Assembly: GCA_021234155.1 (NCBI GenBank)
Contig: JAJEKV010000039.1
Span: 4,260,745-4,324,744 of the forward strand
Length of the DNA: 64,000 nucleotides
Direction: 5' to 3'
From: Isoetes taiwanensis
Lineage: Eukaryota > Streptophyta > Lycopodiopsida > Isoetales > Isoetaceae
The notes under the pieces were generated by a model, which had not been told where the DNA came from, made no database searches, and was given only the letters and a program-made list of their open reading frames with translations. Of this stretch, positions 51,400-64,000 are shown one piece after another (position 1 is the first letter of the stretch; each line of letters begins with the position of its first letter). The position numbers and the translations under genes were made by a program.

Positions 51400-53130
51400 T
51401 GTTCTGTTTCACTGTGCGATGTGCCCTATTCTATTCCCTATTATGTTACCTATTTTCCAGTATTCGTATTCACATCTCATATAACTCTTTCTGAACCACA
51501 ACGAGAAATTTCAATTTTTTTCCTCTACATCTCTACATGCAAAGAAAGAAGAAGTCCGTTCAATCTGCCCCATGTCGTTGTAATGTATGCACGCATGTCC
51601 GGCCGACTCTGCATGTCCGAGCTTTCTCACGCAAATGTGCCTTCATTCTTTTCCAGCCCATGTTCGATGGAGCAATGGCAATTTGTTTGCACATGGACTT
51701 GGCAATCATCCCCATTTCTTTGCGATATACCAAGGTATGGCTTTTCGTTTTTGTTTACGCTTTTTCGTTGGCAGGTTTCAACGATCCTGTTAAAATGCAA
51801 GGGCTTCGTTGAGTGGGTCGCATGACCTGGTCTTCTCTCGGGAAATTGGTGTACTCTCAGCTTCCTACTTTTTGCTCTTCCGATACGCATAAAAGCGGCC
51901 TATTCCCCGCAACTACTATCCCACATATCGAACGGGAGATGGAAGCGGCCTACTCCTTGCAAAGATGTCGCCTTTGCAAGAATCTTAGTCTTTTTGTGAC
52001 TCTAGCCATTTCTCATCAAACATGGATCTATTTTGTTAAATTGGAAAGCTAGTATGACATAACATTTAGGCATCATATTCTATTTCGATTACGCTTTGAG
52101 AGTTCATTTGTGGTCTACGCTACTTTGGTTTAGTACGTGATAAGATCCCTTGAACAAAATAATCAGGACTAGAGTTTCAAGAATTATGCGGGGCTATGAA
52201 TCAACTCGCAACAAGCTATATTGACAATAGGTGCGTAAGAGCAATGGAGATCAGGGTCGGTGCATGCTCTTTTTTTTTTTTTTTTTTAAAGCCCATGTAA
52301 TAACAACATTAGGTGTATCCTCGGGGGTATTTGCCTCTTTCCCATATTATTTGGAAGTTATTTTTGGTCTGAGTATCTTATATTGGAATGTGTTATTTTT
52401 GTTCCTTTACAATGAAGATCTTCATTTTGGAATCGTTTGGAGCCATCTGAATTATTGTTATGGGTGATGTCTTTTTTCAGTTTCTAGAAGTGGTACATAT
52501 ATTATATATTTAAATAAGCCAGACCATTGAGTTTGTTTATGCATTCTATGTTCCTCCGAGAAAGCAAAGCCGATTTTTCATTATGCATACTCTTCAAAAA
52601 GAGGAGCTTGACTATTTTCGACACACACAAGAGAGCCACATTTCAGCTAGTATATTCCTGATATTTTTTCAATGGCCTTTATCTTATTTCAATTTCTGAT
52701 TTTATTTTATGTAACTCTATGATTTCTGGCTATATCCGACTTGGTCATGGCAAAAAGGCATGGTGATGAAAAATGTTAAATGAAGTATGAAGCCAGATGG
52801 TGGTGTACTTTTATCTTTGTCTTAACCGCATGCATGCAGTCATGCCAAATTTGTGCCAAATTTCAAGCTAATGATCAAGTGTTGATCATTATTGAAAGGA
52901 TAAGGTAAGGGAATTTGCCTGCAATACTAGCCTTAATACTAGCCTTCACCTAAATGGTGTTGCAGAACGTTAGAGCTTTAATGTCCTCTTATTCTAAAAG
53001 CCAATTAAACTATTGCGATAAATTAGCTCATCCTAGAATCCATGAGATATGTTCTTAGACAACTTTACGGAACAATGGAAAGAAGGCTATTATGGCAGGA
53101 AAGATATACACCAAGATTCCAGCATGAGAT
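51400..53130. other. Spacer without recognised gene
   Basis: Several unspliced open frames (for example around 51540-51830) lack recognisable domains or consistent frame. Nothing else supported. Confidence 0.35.
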
Positions 53131-53143
53131 TACCCATCTTTAG

Positions 53144-53535
53144 ATGGCATTAGATTCAAATTATATTCATATAGAGGAACTAAGTGCATTATTGGCAGCA
53201 ACAGGGAAAAATTGCTCCCAATTTCCAATTGTTTCTCCGATGCTGCAATCAAACAGGGCTGATTCCTTCAAATTCCAAAGGGCTTTAACAAATAATATAG
53301 TTAGGGTGGGAATGTATGCCAATTCTAGCTCTCATATGAAAGCAGTAGAATATGAGAAACTTTTACAGCACTTGGCCAAAGCATTAGCTAGTTGGACATG
53401 ACACAAAAGAGTGTCTGGTTGCATTTGGAAGAGCCACATCTGCATTTGGAAGAACCACATCTGATGGATCCTTGATTGCATACATTCATGACTTAGCTGT
53501 AAGCACAAGAGACCCTGATCTTTCATCTCAACGTT
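53144..53535 (+). pseudogene. GNAT acetyltransferase fragment
   Basis: ATG at 53144 opens MALDSNYIHIEELSALLAAT and ends after LLQHLAKALASWT in a TGA at 53399-53401. Shifted by one base, similarity continues as LVGHDTKECLVAFGRATS, then DGSLIAYIHDLAVS, the GNAT beta-4/beta-5 core (VAFGRATSDG...DLAVS) that precedes the acetyl-CoA loop. A 21-base unit (CATTTGGAAGA-CCACATCTG) is tandemly duplicated at about 53430-53471, inserting seven residues. The R/QxxGxG/A acetyl-CoA binding loop and the remaining exons are not found downstream. Frame shift plus duplication indicate decay, unless the shift is an unrecognised intron. Confidence 0.5.
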
Positions 53536-56500
53536 TTATGTATCCTTCTCTTGTATTGAGTATACCCTTTGTGATATGGGCCATAAATTTTCCATAACAA
53601 TCTCAGTATGACATCGCTAGGATCTGGAGAAAGTTACTATGTATCCAATGCACTTGAATAGACAAAACCAGACTCGCTCAAGCGTACAGTTTTGGTCATG
53701 TGATTGTAGTCTCTGGGCCCTGATTGCAATTATGACAGGACAAAGGCATGCATTGGCATGTTTTGGACATTTCTATAGCATAATTCAGAAGCATAGGATG
53801 CAAATGTCAAGGCTTTTCTATTGAAAATGAGCTACATATCTTGCTAGGTACAAGGAAGAGGGCTTGCATGCTTGATCTAGAAAGGCATCCAATGACATGG
53901 ATATGTCACAACAAAAGTGATTGTCTATCCCAAAAATTTTTCTGTATGACGACGATAAGCTCATGTTTCTATTCCAAAACTTTATGTTTCCTGAGAAGCT
54001 TTAACTTGATTTAGAATGGCAGGGAAACATCATTTACGCTGTCTTCTGCAATGGTTACATCTATCCCTTTATATTCGAGAGTCACCATTGCTACCCTCCC
54101 ACAGGAGGCCAAGTCACAGTAATCGTATGTTTATATCTAGAAGGGTTTTCTAATATTCGCCATCTCTAATCTCAGAACAAAGGTCTTCGAGGTCCTCAAG
54201 TCGCGATCTTCTATAGTAACGCCGGATCTGCACCCTGCCCTTCTGTAATCGCCTAAGAAACTAGAGCTCTAGTAGAACAGCGACATCACAATAGTCGGTG
54301 CAAGGCACAGCCTTCAAACGATGGCAATGAGTGGACGGTTGGGATTGGTTCCTTGACACGAATATTCTAAGGCTTCAATGTAGCACAATTATATATGTCT
54401 TGAAAGGCAACAATGTACTCTTTTCCGTAATTATTTGCTGAATTACTGTTAAATTTGTTTTTTCCCCAAGCTTTTGAGCTTATATACAATTTTCCATTCT
54501 CTTAATACAATGTTTCTCATCTGAATCAGGTCATGCCTTCAATAGAAACATTGGGCATCAGACAGCCAGTTTTACAACAGAACAATTTCTATTTTGTTTT
54601 TAATGTTTTTATGTATATATTACTTCCAGGGCTTATATCAGTATGCATGAAACATGAAAAATTGAGGGCTTATATCAGTATGCATGAAACATGAAAAAAT
54701 TGCTCTTTTTAGCAATCGCACATCAAAGATGTTCCTCTATGTACATAGCTTTTCTACCAACATAAATACTTGTTAAACAAATGATAAGATCTTCATCCTT
54801 TTGTGGAGAAAATTCATTAACAACACACATTCTTTGTATTTATTGTTCCATTAGAATGTTTCACGTAAGGGACGGAACTATTTGCAATAATGCGAAATGA
54901 TACAGTTTCTCTGTCATCTGGTAGATCCAAAATAAGTTTGATAGAGAGGCACACCAAAGATGATATTGTGCTACAAGAGAAAATAATGAACTAGATGCAG
55001 AATGCTGTCTCAACCAATATTTTAGCGCAAAGGTTTGGCCCTTTGAATGTCTATTATTTCAACCCCATTCTTCTAGCTCTAATTATTTTCCTCCGCATTT
55101 GCAATTTATTGTGATCGCTTTGATAGGTACAAATGAATATGTTCCAACGGGAAAGGAAGCACGATAGAATTTGGACAAATATAATGAAGCTAAGGAAATT
55201 CAATTGATAAAGCAATGGCAGTAAATCTTAAGGGAAGGCAATGGATGTAATTGCAAGTGATTTGCTCCCATATTTTAGTTCGATAGGAACTTGTCACTAG
55301 GTCTCTTAAGAACAAACATTGCTTGCTTGCTAGTATGGAAAGCGTTAGCAGTTATGAACTTAGAGAGCTTCAAAGAGCCCCTATTTCTTCTTCTTCCCCC
55401 CTCCTTTTTTTCCACAGTGATGAGTTCAGTAAAAAGAATGTTGTTAATAACCATTTTACTCCTTTGGAATACATTGTGGACCAGAAGTTCATTGTGGTTT
55501 CTAGATGCAAGCTTGTTTTGATTATCTCTGTGGCTGGAGTGTATGAACAATGCATTTGGTTCATTTATATCAAATCTTTTACAGGTTAACAAGGGTATAA
55601 AGAAGCACTTCCATTTAAAGTGGGTTGCTCTCTAAGTTCATACACCTCGTCGTATATAGCATAACAACGTTTTTCCTAACTATCCAGACAAGATATCCCA
55701 ACGATACCAGAACAAGAATAACAATGTAATAATGTAATTCCAAGGCTGTGTATGTTCTGCGCTCATGTACAAGTTGTAAATGCCTTTAGCATTACCATTA
55801 AAATTGTCCAACACAAACTCTAAAGTGATGCCTCTTTCAAGGATGGAACTCTCCAAGAGTAAATTATGTTACATAACGTGCATAATAAGTTTTTGAATGG
55901 ACATTTGCCATAACCAAAATATCATATTAGTGGACGATAATATCCAGGAAGTTAGATGTATGGCCCACATTGATGGATGATTTCATAGGAATTGTAAATT
56001 TTCATTCAAATTGTGTGGCCATTAAACTTTGTGGATCTCCATGCTAGCTTACAAGACTTGTTGCACAAGAAAGTGGTATAACATTGTCAATAATTTTTTG
56101 TTGGTTTAAGATCTGCAACTTATTGGTACTGTGTTGCATATTTAGGGCCTCTTTTGTACTGATTCGCCTAGATGCATGCCCAGATCTATTTCGCAATCAA
56201 AATCTATCTAGTTTGTGTGCTAAGGAATTTATTGTGTTCCAGATTTTGTCTTGCATTTTCGCAACTTTATGATCATTGAAGAGAACAGTAAATTTTTTGA
56301 AGGTCATGTCTTATACGCTTATGCTCTGCCTATGCTGCTCATTCCACAATGCAGGTCTTGCTATCTTCAAAGTTTGCCAAGAAGTTCTAAAATAGTAGAT
56401 CATCAAATTAACAACATGAATACCAGTCTCGATCCTAAAGTTACACCAATCTTGCCACTCACTTGCCCCGTTTTGCAACAACTCCATGGTAATGAGCAAT

Positions 56501-57100
56501 AATATAATTCAAGCAACTAGGGGCAATGAAATGATGGCTTCACAAACAATAATGTAGCACCGTCTACACCCACGTCTACACCCACAGATTATTAATTTTA
56601 TAATTTTAGCTTAAAGAACCTTGCCACTCACCTAACATGCGTAATAGCTTCCTCCGTCGCAACTCAATACAAGCAAACAACCAATTCAAGTACACAAGTT
56701 ACTTGGGCATTTAACTGCCCTCCTTTGTGCATAGTCCCCTTTGCATCTTGGAAGTTGAATTTAAACTATAGAAATGACGCAGTCCTAACATAAAAGAACC
56801 CCGCTACTCACCTGCCTGAACGAGACTTGAATAAAAATATACATTACACAAACAAGACAGTAAAAGCCTTGCCACATCATGACAATTCTTACAACGCACA
56901 TGCAAACAATCTACCAGAAAACATAAACATTTACCTGCTCTCCTTTTATTATGGAGATTCATTTATCAATTTTGAGGTCTATTCGCATTAGTAACTTTTC
57001 TTTTTTTACATGTTACTTGTACTTGAACCTTGATGAAGGTTAATACAATAACTACTATTTGTTTTGATCCTTGAGATTCTCTAGAAGATTCTCATATTGA
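53536..57100. other. Long A/T-rich spacer
   Basis: No supported coding region, RNA gene or transposon end. A 34-base direct repeat (GGGCTTATATCAGTATGCAT and following) occurs at about 54627 and 54665. Short open frames lack similarity. It may contain decayed introns of the GNAT gene. Confidence 0.4.
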
Positions 57101-57304
57101 ACATGTCTTGCCATGTTAATCATTATTTTCACATTTGTCTACCTCTGTTTTGTTTCAGGATGTCTTGTGTATGTCTTCGTTGTCGACTCGATCAACCAAG
57201 TAGACATTTATCTTCGTACCTATCAAGTCTAAAAAACCTAACCAATTTGACCTTGCCAAAGCCTTCTGGTGTGCCTTTTGCTAGTTTTTTTTCTGGGCTG
57301 CCTC

Positions 57305-57545
57305 GGGCCTGACAGGCGCTCGAAATTCGCTTAAGCGAATTTCAATTTTTTTTCTTTTTTTTTTTTCTTTTTCGCCTGCGTCGGCGCTGACAGGGCGCTG
57401 ACGGACGAAATTCGCTTAAGCGAATTTCGTTTTTTTTCCAAATTCACCTGGCCAAGGGCGCTGACATGAAGTGACAGCATTTTCCGGCGACGGAATCTCA
57501 AATTCGCTTAAGCGAATTTGGGAAATTCGCTTAAGCGAATTTGCT
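57305..57545. repeat. Cluster of four AATTCGCTTAAGCGAATT palindromes
   Basis: Copies at 57322-57343, 57407-57428, 57499-57520 and 57522-57543, interspersed with TTTTTTC runs and CGCCTGCG(T)CGGCGC. The same mixture occurs at the right flank of the MULE-like element (40755-40850). Likely a related element end or small non-autonomous derivative, about 300 bp beyond the IFT122 stop. Confidence 0.75.
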
Positions 57546-57851
57546 CCGCGCGAGACCCTCAAATGGGGAGCCAAAAAAGGCACCGGATAAAAGCACCGGT
57601 AAAAAGATGTTCAATTGGAAACGTAAAATTTTAAGCACAAAACAACAATTATGCACCAAGACAACAGTGGCAATGCAATTGTTGAAGATTCCATGCAATT
57701 AATTATACTTGTAATTATAATTATATACAAAAGTATCATTCCCAGCATTGGAGATAAATAGATGCAGCAGCTTCCAGCTGTAGATTCACCTGTACAGAAA
57801 AATTGGCGCACATTGTGATATCCCAACCTTAAACTACAGTTATGCCAACAG

Positions 57852-60800
57852 TTACGAGCTGCCTGGCTTCTCAGGATTGTTGTCCAGATAAACTGCTGCA
57901 TCCTCTTTGAAGTTCTGACAAAATGGACAATATCCTTCTTTCAGTAGCATGGAGTCCCATTCCTCTTGCTCAAAAAAATTAGCACAATATGGACATTGTA
58001 CGATTGGTAAAGAAGGGTCAAGAACAAAAAAGTATCTTAGATAATCGAGCTCCTTGCTGCGTTGTTCAACAATAACACGTGATTTCTCCATCTTACTTAA
58101 CGTGTTGGAAGTCACCCATAACGGGCCTGGGTTTTCTTTAGGTAAGGCAAGCAGACTTCTACTAGCATCGAATGTTAAAGCTGCTTCTGATGTACAAGAA
58201 AGTAAAACTTGCATTGCTTCTTCATGGGTAGTTGTTTCCTCGAGAAAAAATTCTACCTGAAAACAGGTTACAAAGCATCAAAAGGAAGAAAACAACTGCT
58301 CCCTTTGCACCAATATTTCACCATCATTTTTCAAGTAATACTCTAACATCTTACCAATGGTAGTTGATCAAACGTCAGAAAAGATCGAAAGATAGGTTGG
58401 GAACAGACAACACAGGCCTCTTGAGTTATATGCATGGGCAGTGGCAAAGGCGATGAGCAATAATAACAACATGGGGCCTCCATTTGCAATCCTTTTCCCT
58501 TTTGTGAAGCTGCATGACCGCGACAAGCCAAGGTAGCAATCTCTAGCTTGTCTACCCAACTTGTTGGCACCCTGAATTTTTGGAGATTTTCATATGCATC
58601 CTGGGCAAACTTGTAACAACCTAGTAACATAAAATAAGATTTAAATTTTAATATCACACAGGCATATCAAATCCAAGAACAGTAATAATATAACATAAGA
58701 ATGTAAAGCCTAAGTAGATTTTACAAGCAAACCATGGTTGCTGCAGAGAGCAATTTATACCCCTATGTTGAATCCATTCATGTTTAAAGCTTCAAATTAC
58801 GATGAATACATTGGACTTAAAATTGTCAAGATATTGATATTTATTATACTGCATTCTTTACACCTTTAAGGATTTTCCATGTGATGTAACTTAGAAATGG
58901 TTTATGACAAAATGTATCCTGTTTAGACTCACCAATTTGTTCACCTTGCCTTGCAAGAGTAACCAGGATGTTCACAAGTGATACACCAGGAAGGGGTTCT
59001 CTTGAAACACGTGGAAGTAGAAAGCATGCTATGTTGAACAATGTCTCTGGTAAAGTTGTTCTGAATGGTTCATTCATTGACTGGTCAATGAAGGAGTAGG
59101 CAAAGTAAATTTCTGCACTTCTCCGATACTGAATGCCCTCATTTTTCAGCTCCTTGATTTTCTGTGCCTGGTCTGCTTCTTTCCGAGACAGTTGCGAAAC
59201 TTTCTCACATGCCATCTGCCAATAGTTGTAAGAAGCATCTTTAAACCGCTTTTCTTGTACCTATCAAGCATTTGATCCCAAGTAAAACAGATGCAATATT
59301 AAACAAATGGGATTAGTAAAGAGAGGATAAGAGCTAAGTTTCAACATTTTTATCACAGGTGGTGAGAAATAAGTGCGCAACCATCAAATGGTCCATCTAT
59401 CATGTGTCCATGAAAGCAAAGCTGATTAATCTGAAGGTTAGTTAAAGGGTGCATGTTATTCACTATTTTTCCTCCTGCGAATCTAAAACTGGATATTGTT
59501 TTGGTGCTCGCTGCAAATGATAGAGCCCTTATGGAAACTTTATTAAGTTTCAGCCTTTTAGATTTACAATAAGTATCTCATACGAAACTTCGCTGTGCTC
59601 ACCGCATTCTGAATAAGCTTCTTGAGAAGATGATCCGATAAGTCAGGGCGACCTGCTTGTTTATATGCCATGCATGCATCCTCGTGACGGGAGCTTCTAA
59701 TCAGCCACTCAGCGTAAGGAATAAACACATCTTCCTGCAATTCTGGATGAAGCCTTTTTACTGTAAATGCATCGTCCCACTGCTGCAACTCGATATGCAG
59801 CTGTAAGATTGACCTGTTGATCATGTTAGGTATCCTCTATAGAAACTCTAAAAGACATGGAATACCTGAAATCACCCAGCTTTGTGTAAGTCTCAAAAGC
59901 ATGTGCATATAAACCCTTTTGGCACATAGAGGTAGCACATAGACTCAACTCATGGGTATCTGTACTTCTTAATCTACGGGCTACCTGCAAGATGACATCA
60001 TATACTTTTTCAGAAACCTATTATGACTTGAGATTTGGTGACTTTCCACAAGACTACCTCAATAAGTTTTGTCCATGGACCATAATCTACCAGAATAGCG
60101 AGAGCTTTTGACAACTGGCCTGCAATTAAGTACATGTCGGCAGCAGTTTCATGATCATTTTTTTCCTCGGTCCACTCTGCTTGCCTCTGTATAATTTCTT
60201 GTACATTAGCCTTACTGTTTTTGTCTTTGTTATGGATGCATTCTGCTAATGCTTTTGCTTTATCAAACATTCGAAGGTCAGCATACATTTCCATTGCTTT
60301 TTCAACTTGACCAACTTCACAGTATGCTTGGGCTGCTTCCTCAAACTTCCCCTGCAACATACTCAATCACTCCAGGTGTTGACAAAAATAACTTACTTGA
60401 ATTGAATATTTAAAAAGAGGGAGGAGGGTGGGGTGATTCACCTGAAAGGATCGGACAAGAGCAGTAAGAGATGATTTGTCACATGGTTCTTGATTAAGAA
60501 GACTCAGGAGGTCAAGATAGCGGACATCCCTTATACGTGCAAAACCAGAATGTGCAATTTTCCACGCCTGTCCTTGAAGAGCTTCTATCGCAAGCATCCG
60601 CCAATCTGCTTCCGTCACACCAAGACATGCTACACGATAGGCATGCTCAAAATCTTTAATCTTAAGATATTTCCTCATACTTACTGACTGAGGTACTTCT
60701 ATTGTCTGCCTCCAAAAGAAATAGTAATCATTGTAATATACTGTGACATCTAGATTTTAGTTGTTCATAGCTTCAGAGTGTTAAGAAACAAGAAATAATA

Positions 60801-63800
60801 TTTGAGTCACCTGCATTGTCAAATGATGAAGACAGAACATTCTTGAACCTTGGAAGCCAACAACATAACCTTGCAATCGTTGTTGTTGAACAGAAAAATC
60901 AGCAGTCTTAATGCTCACATTACCATTGCCAGAATAACAGAGCATTGTATTGAATTCCGTGTTCCAGGCAACAGAGCTTGCGTGTTTATCTTCGAAACAT
61001 ATTTCTTTTTTCTGAGATAATCCATAGTTTAAGAGCAGACTCAGCTGTATTAATTTGATAGATTAAGATACAAAATACAAATGGCTAATAAGCCGGCATC
61101 ATCAAGGTCTCAGAAATATCAATTTAACAATGGAATAAACAACATGATTGTACAAATTATTCTGCACTAGACATAGTACTGAGGAATTGAACCCCAACTG
61201 ATATTCTGATCCAAAATAAACTTGGAAGAAAACTTATGAAGCAAAAAGTATACTCGAGTTAAAAAGGACTTATGCAATCTGTGTATGCCCTTCTATATGG
61301 ATGATCTCTACATAACAGTTTGGGGCAGGTGGGTTGACGATTATGCAACTTGCTGACATGCAAACATGTTGAAAGAATTACCTGCAAGTCAATAACAAGG
61401 ATATTTGTATTTTCGTCAACAACTGCAAGGTGAGACCTCTTTGCAGAAAGGTCAAGGCAACGTATGGCACTGCTGTGCTTGAATAGGTGAATTGGAAAAC
61501 TGCTATTTATCCACACCCTGACAACAAGACCGTTTTTCGTGCCAACAAGCAATCCTTCAGCTCCTTCAGGTCCCCCACAAACCTACACATTATTGTGCAT
61601 GAAGTGATGTAAAATATCAGTTTTTGCTTTCCAAAAATTGAAAACAAAACGCAAAGAAATGGACCTGGAAGGTTAGTAGGAAACAATAGATTCTAAGGCA
61701 CAACAATAATTGGACATTCTGGATCGGAATAGGGAACTGCGCTATGTATATTATCGTCTTCAAATACTAATTCAAATTTGCTCTTGTTATGATACAATTC
61801 TAGATACACTGCTAATTTTCTGCTTGAGACCTTAATGTACCGAATAGCAGATTCGAAAACCCATTCCCTTTCTTTTGTTCCACTGAATGAGAAAAGCTGC
61901 AACTTTGTTTCCTGCACATTAGAAAATTTATTAGAAACACAAAAGTAGTATTGAACACATCATTTCCTCACGTGGTATGACATAACTTGACACAGTGTCT
62001 AAAGAAGAGGTAAACTACCTAGGGGTAACATTAGCATGAATACGAGCTGCGAGAGAACTATTGGCTTGTTAAATAAAGGAGGATAATTGCAAGTATGAGT
62101 GCATCTCTTGCCATACTACTTGGATTATGTAACTGTTACCCATTGATAAATTACAACAGATGGTATTTTTGTGTGAGAGATAACTCTATATTGCAGCCAA
62201 CTGATCTGCTTTCATTTATAAAGTGCTAAAGTTCTCCACAAGACACACCCAGAATAAGGTCGACCAATTAGAGAGAGATGCATCAGATATGTGTGAGGCT
62301 AACACATAGAAGTAACATGTCAAAGTTATCCTCTCAAGCATGTCTGTTAGCGATCATAACATAAAAGTTAAGATTTCTGAGAACTCTCCAAGATTAAAGA
62401 TGATGCTAACCTGGCAAAGGGTTATGTGCTCCGAAGTAAGAATCAAAAGGTTGCATTCCAGTGAATGATCCAATCTTGAAAATACGCGATACTGGGAATT
62501 TAACAGGCTATCATTGTGAAATTCATAGATGACAATTTGGTTAGAAAGCTGCACAGCGACACGCCTCTTATATATTGCAATCTTCTTTACGTAATCTCGA
62601 CATTTGATTTTCACCTGTACAACAAAAATGCAAGTTGTTATTTCGTAAATATTAAAGATCCACAAGTTAAACCTAACAGTCACAGACCTTCTCACAAGAA
62701 ACAAGGTCCTGAATGACAATGTCGGTCATTGCATCCCTAAATGCATACTTTTCTTGGTAGAGCCCATGAACCTGCTTAAAGAAGCCGACATAATCAGATA
62801 AACCGGCATTATGCAGGGAAAGCCTTTTAGCATAGCAGATATGCACCAGAAATTCCCATCTTTAAATAAACATCATACTGTGGAGAAAACAAGCTGTAAC
62901 ATTGAAATGCTCCCGTCATTGCAACCAACAGCAATGAAATCACTTTTTGGACGAGATCGTACAGCCCAAACCCAATCTGAGGTCTCACATAACGTACTAA
63001 GTTGGATGCCATCCTTTGAATAGAACAAGACCTGCACAAAGTGAAGGAAATTCGATAGTTTCTAGCAATATATCTCAACTTGTCAGGCCACTTGCTAATT
63101 TGCTTCAAGGTGAATACCCACACTCACCTGTTTGCCAGATCCACCAACACAAAGGTATTTGCTATCATGATATGACACACTGCAAGGATCAAATCCAAGA
63201 GGCCTCTCTTTACCAATCTGGAAATGGACTAGAAATGTTTAATCTGTATTTCCCTTGCTGTAAAGACAGCTATACCAACACAAAAACAGACCTGCTTGCC
63301 CGCTAAATTGTAAAAGGATAGAGTCCCATTCCAGCAGCCAACTGCAAGTGTGTCAGAAGTCTTCATCTGTGTTATATTCCACTGTAACGTCCAAACTGGC
63401 CCAGGGCATTCAATAATTCCCTGCATCTCACCACCAGAGCAGGACACATGAAAACAGGAGGCACAAATGTCTTAACAAGAAGATTAAAGCTGAACTGTAA
63501 ATCTAAGTTTGTGGATCAGGAAGGAAGAAGATGTTATCCCAAGATGCTAAGTGACTGTGAGTACAACTACTTATAACAATGGAAACTTAATTCAGATGAT
63601 GAGCATAAACAAAAATCAAAAGAGATAGTACAACCACGAAGATGGACGCTTACATGATGATTGCCATCCCTATCAAAAATATGGATTTGGCCATTCTGCA
63701 TTCCTAAAGCCAACTGCTGCCCGTCAGCAGTCCAGGATGCAGATAGCACCTGCTCAAGGCCACGCAACAGATGCTCATTAGTTTCTATTTTTGAATATGA

Positions 63801-63933
63801 TTAATTATGATGTAAAAAACAATGGAAAAAATGTTACAGGTCATAGAATGACCTTCGATGCAGCCTTGTGCTTGGAGACGGATTTTTGTTCAGGCGACCA
63901 TATACCAAAATCACTTGATGTACCGCTTGCCAA
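57852..63933 (-). CDS. IFT122: Intraflagellar transport protein 122 (IFT-A core), 5' end outside window
   Basis: Core subunit of the IFT-A complex that runs retrograde transport in cilia and flagella. Exons (minus order): 63933-63853, 63749-63654, 63420-63292, 63217-63128, 63031-62879, 62771-62688, 62614-62411, 61911-61831, 61582-61382, 61011-60811, 60705-60442, 60351-60058, 59984-59866, 59813-59603, 59260-58933, 58620-58355, 58256-57852. All have GT/AG borders, and together they give 3,207 bases, 1,068 residues plus stop, with no break. WD40 repeats fill roughly the first 440 visible residues ([60 protein letters not shown]). TPR-like helical repeats follow ([40 protein letters not shown]). 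C-terminal zinc-ribbon pairs are CYYC/CVVC (about 896-917) and CPYC/CPFC (about 1022-1047). The missing N-terminus should hold the first WD repeats. Intact, presumably functional in motile sperm. Confidence 0.95.
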
Positions 63934-64000
63934 CTGAAATACAGATTGAAACAGCATATTGCTCATGCATTTCTTGAAATAAAATGCATTTCTCAGAGAA

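Overview
This is nuclear DNA of a land plant. The evidence is intron-rich genes, tRNA-iMet-primed Ty3/gypsy chromoviruses, MULE and CACTA-like DNA elements, and plant gene families (LRR receptor kinase, GNAT, TatD). An apparently intact IFT122 gene, an intraflagellar transport core subunit, points to a lineage with flagellated sperm. A fern, lycophyte or bryophyte is the natural inference; the density of nested transposons favours a fern-like genome, but the species is not determined.

Layout. 0-5.3 kb: minisatellites and a decayed minus-strand gene (coiled coil, RING-like finger, degenerate FCP1/NIF phosphatase-like domain). 5.48-8.18 kb: a very young non-autonomous Ty3/gypsy chromovirus with two 214-bp LTRs identical by eye and a perfect 5-bp target duplication. 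8.2-11.4 kb: duplicated non-coding repeats with tRNA-like (pol III box) segments. 12.47-25.30 kb: a complete but mutated 12.8-kb Ty3/gypsy chromovirus on the minus strand, target duplication ATCTC. Between its primer-binding site and gag it carries about 4.4 kb of extra cargo. 26.24-30.78 kb: a CACTA-like element with DUF4216-like remnants and a nested LINE 3' fragment. 31.5-41.5 kb: a MULE-like element (transposase plus convergent ULP1-like protease) split by a nearly intact L1-type LINE (32.1-36.5 kb). 42.8-44.7 kb: TatD-like exons joined to a decayed LRR receptor 5' end, next to a solo LTR (44.87-46.48 kb) of the 12.8-kb element's family. 47.55-50.44 kb: a young non-coding LTR element containing an array of mini-hairpins with covarying arms. 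53.1-53.5 kb: a GNAT acetyltransferase fragment. 57.85-64 kb: IFT122 on the minus strand, 17 exons visible, joining to 3,207 bases in one open frame, 5' end outside the window.

Most unusual content: the cargo of the 12.8-kb retrotransposon. It has two gene-like units in tandem. Each has its own TATAAATAG box, a related 5' leader, and two copies of a 67-bp hairpin upstream. The first encodes a protein starting with a histone H3-like tail (MA-I-TKQT-T-R) and ending in a recognisable H3 histone fold, separated by a long charged linker. The second encodes an unidentified acidic protein, now broken. I do not know of a described LTR retrotransposon family carrying an H3 fold, but could not search.

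Limits: exon joins were made by eye from GT/AG signals and family similarity. Repeat identities are visual comparisons, not alignments.
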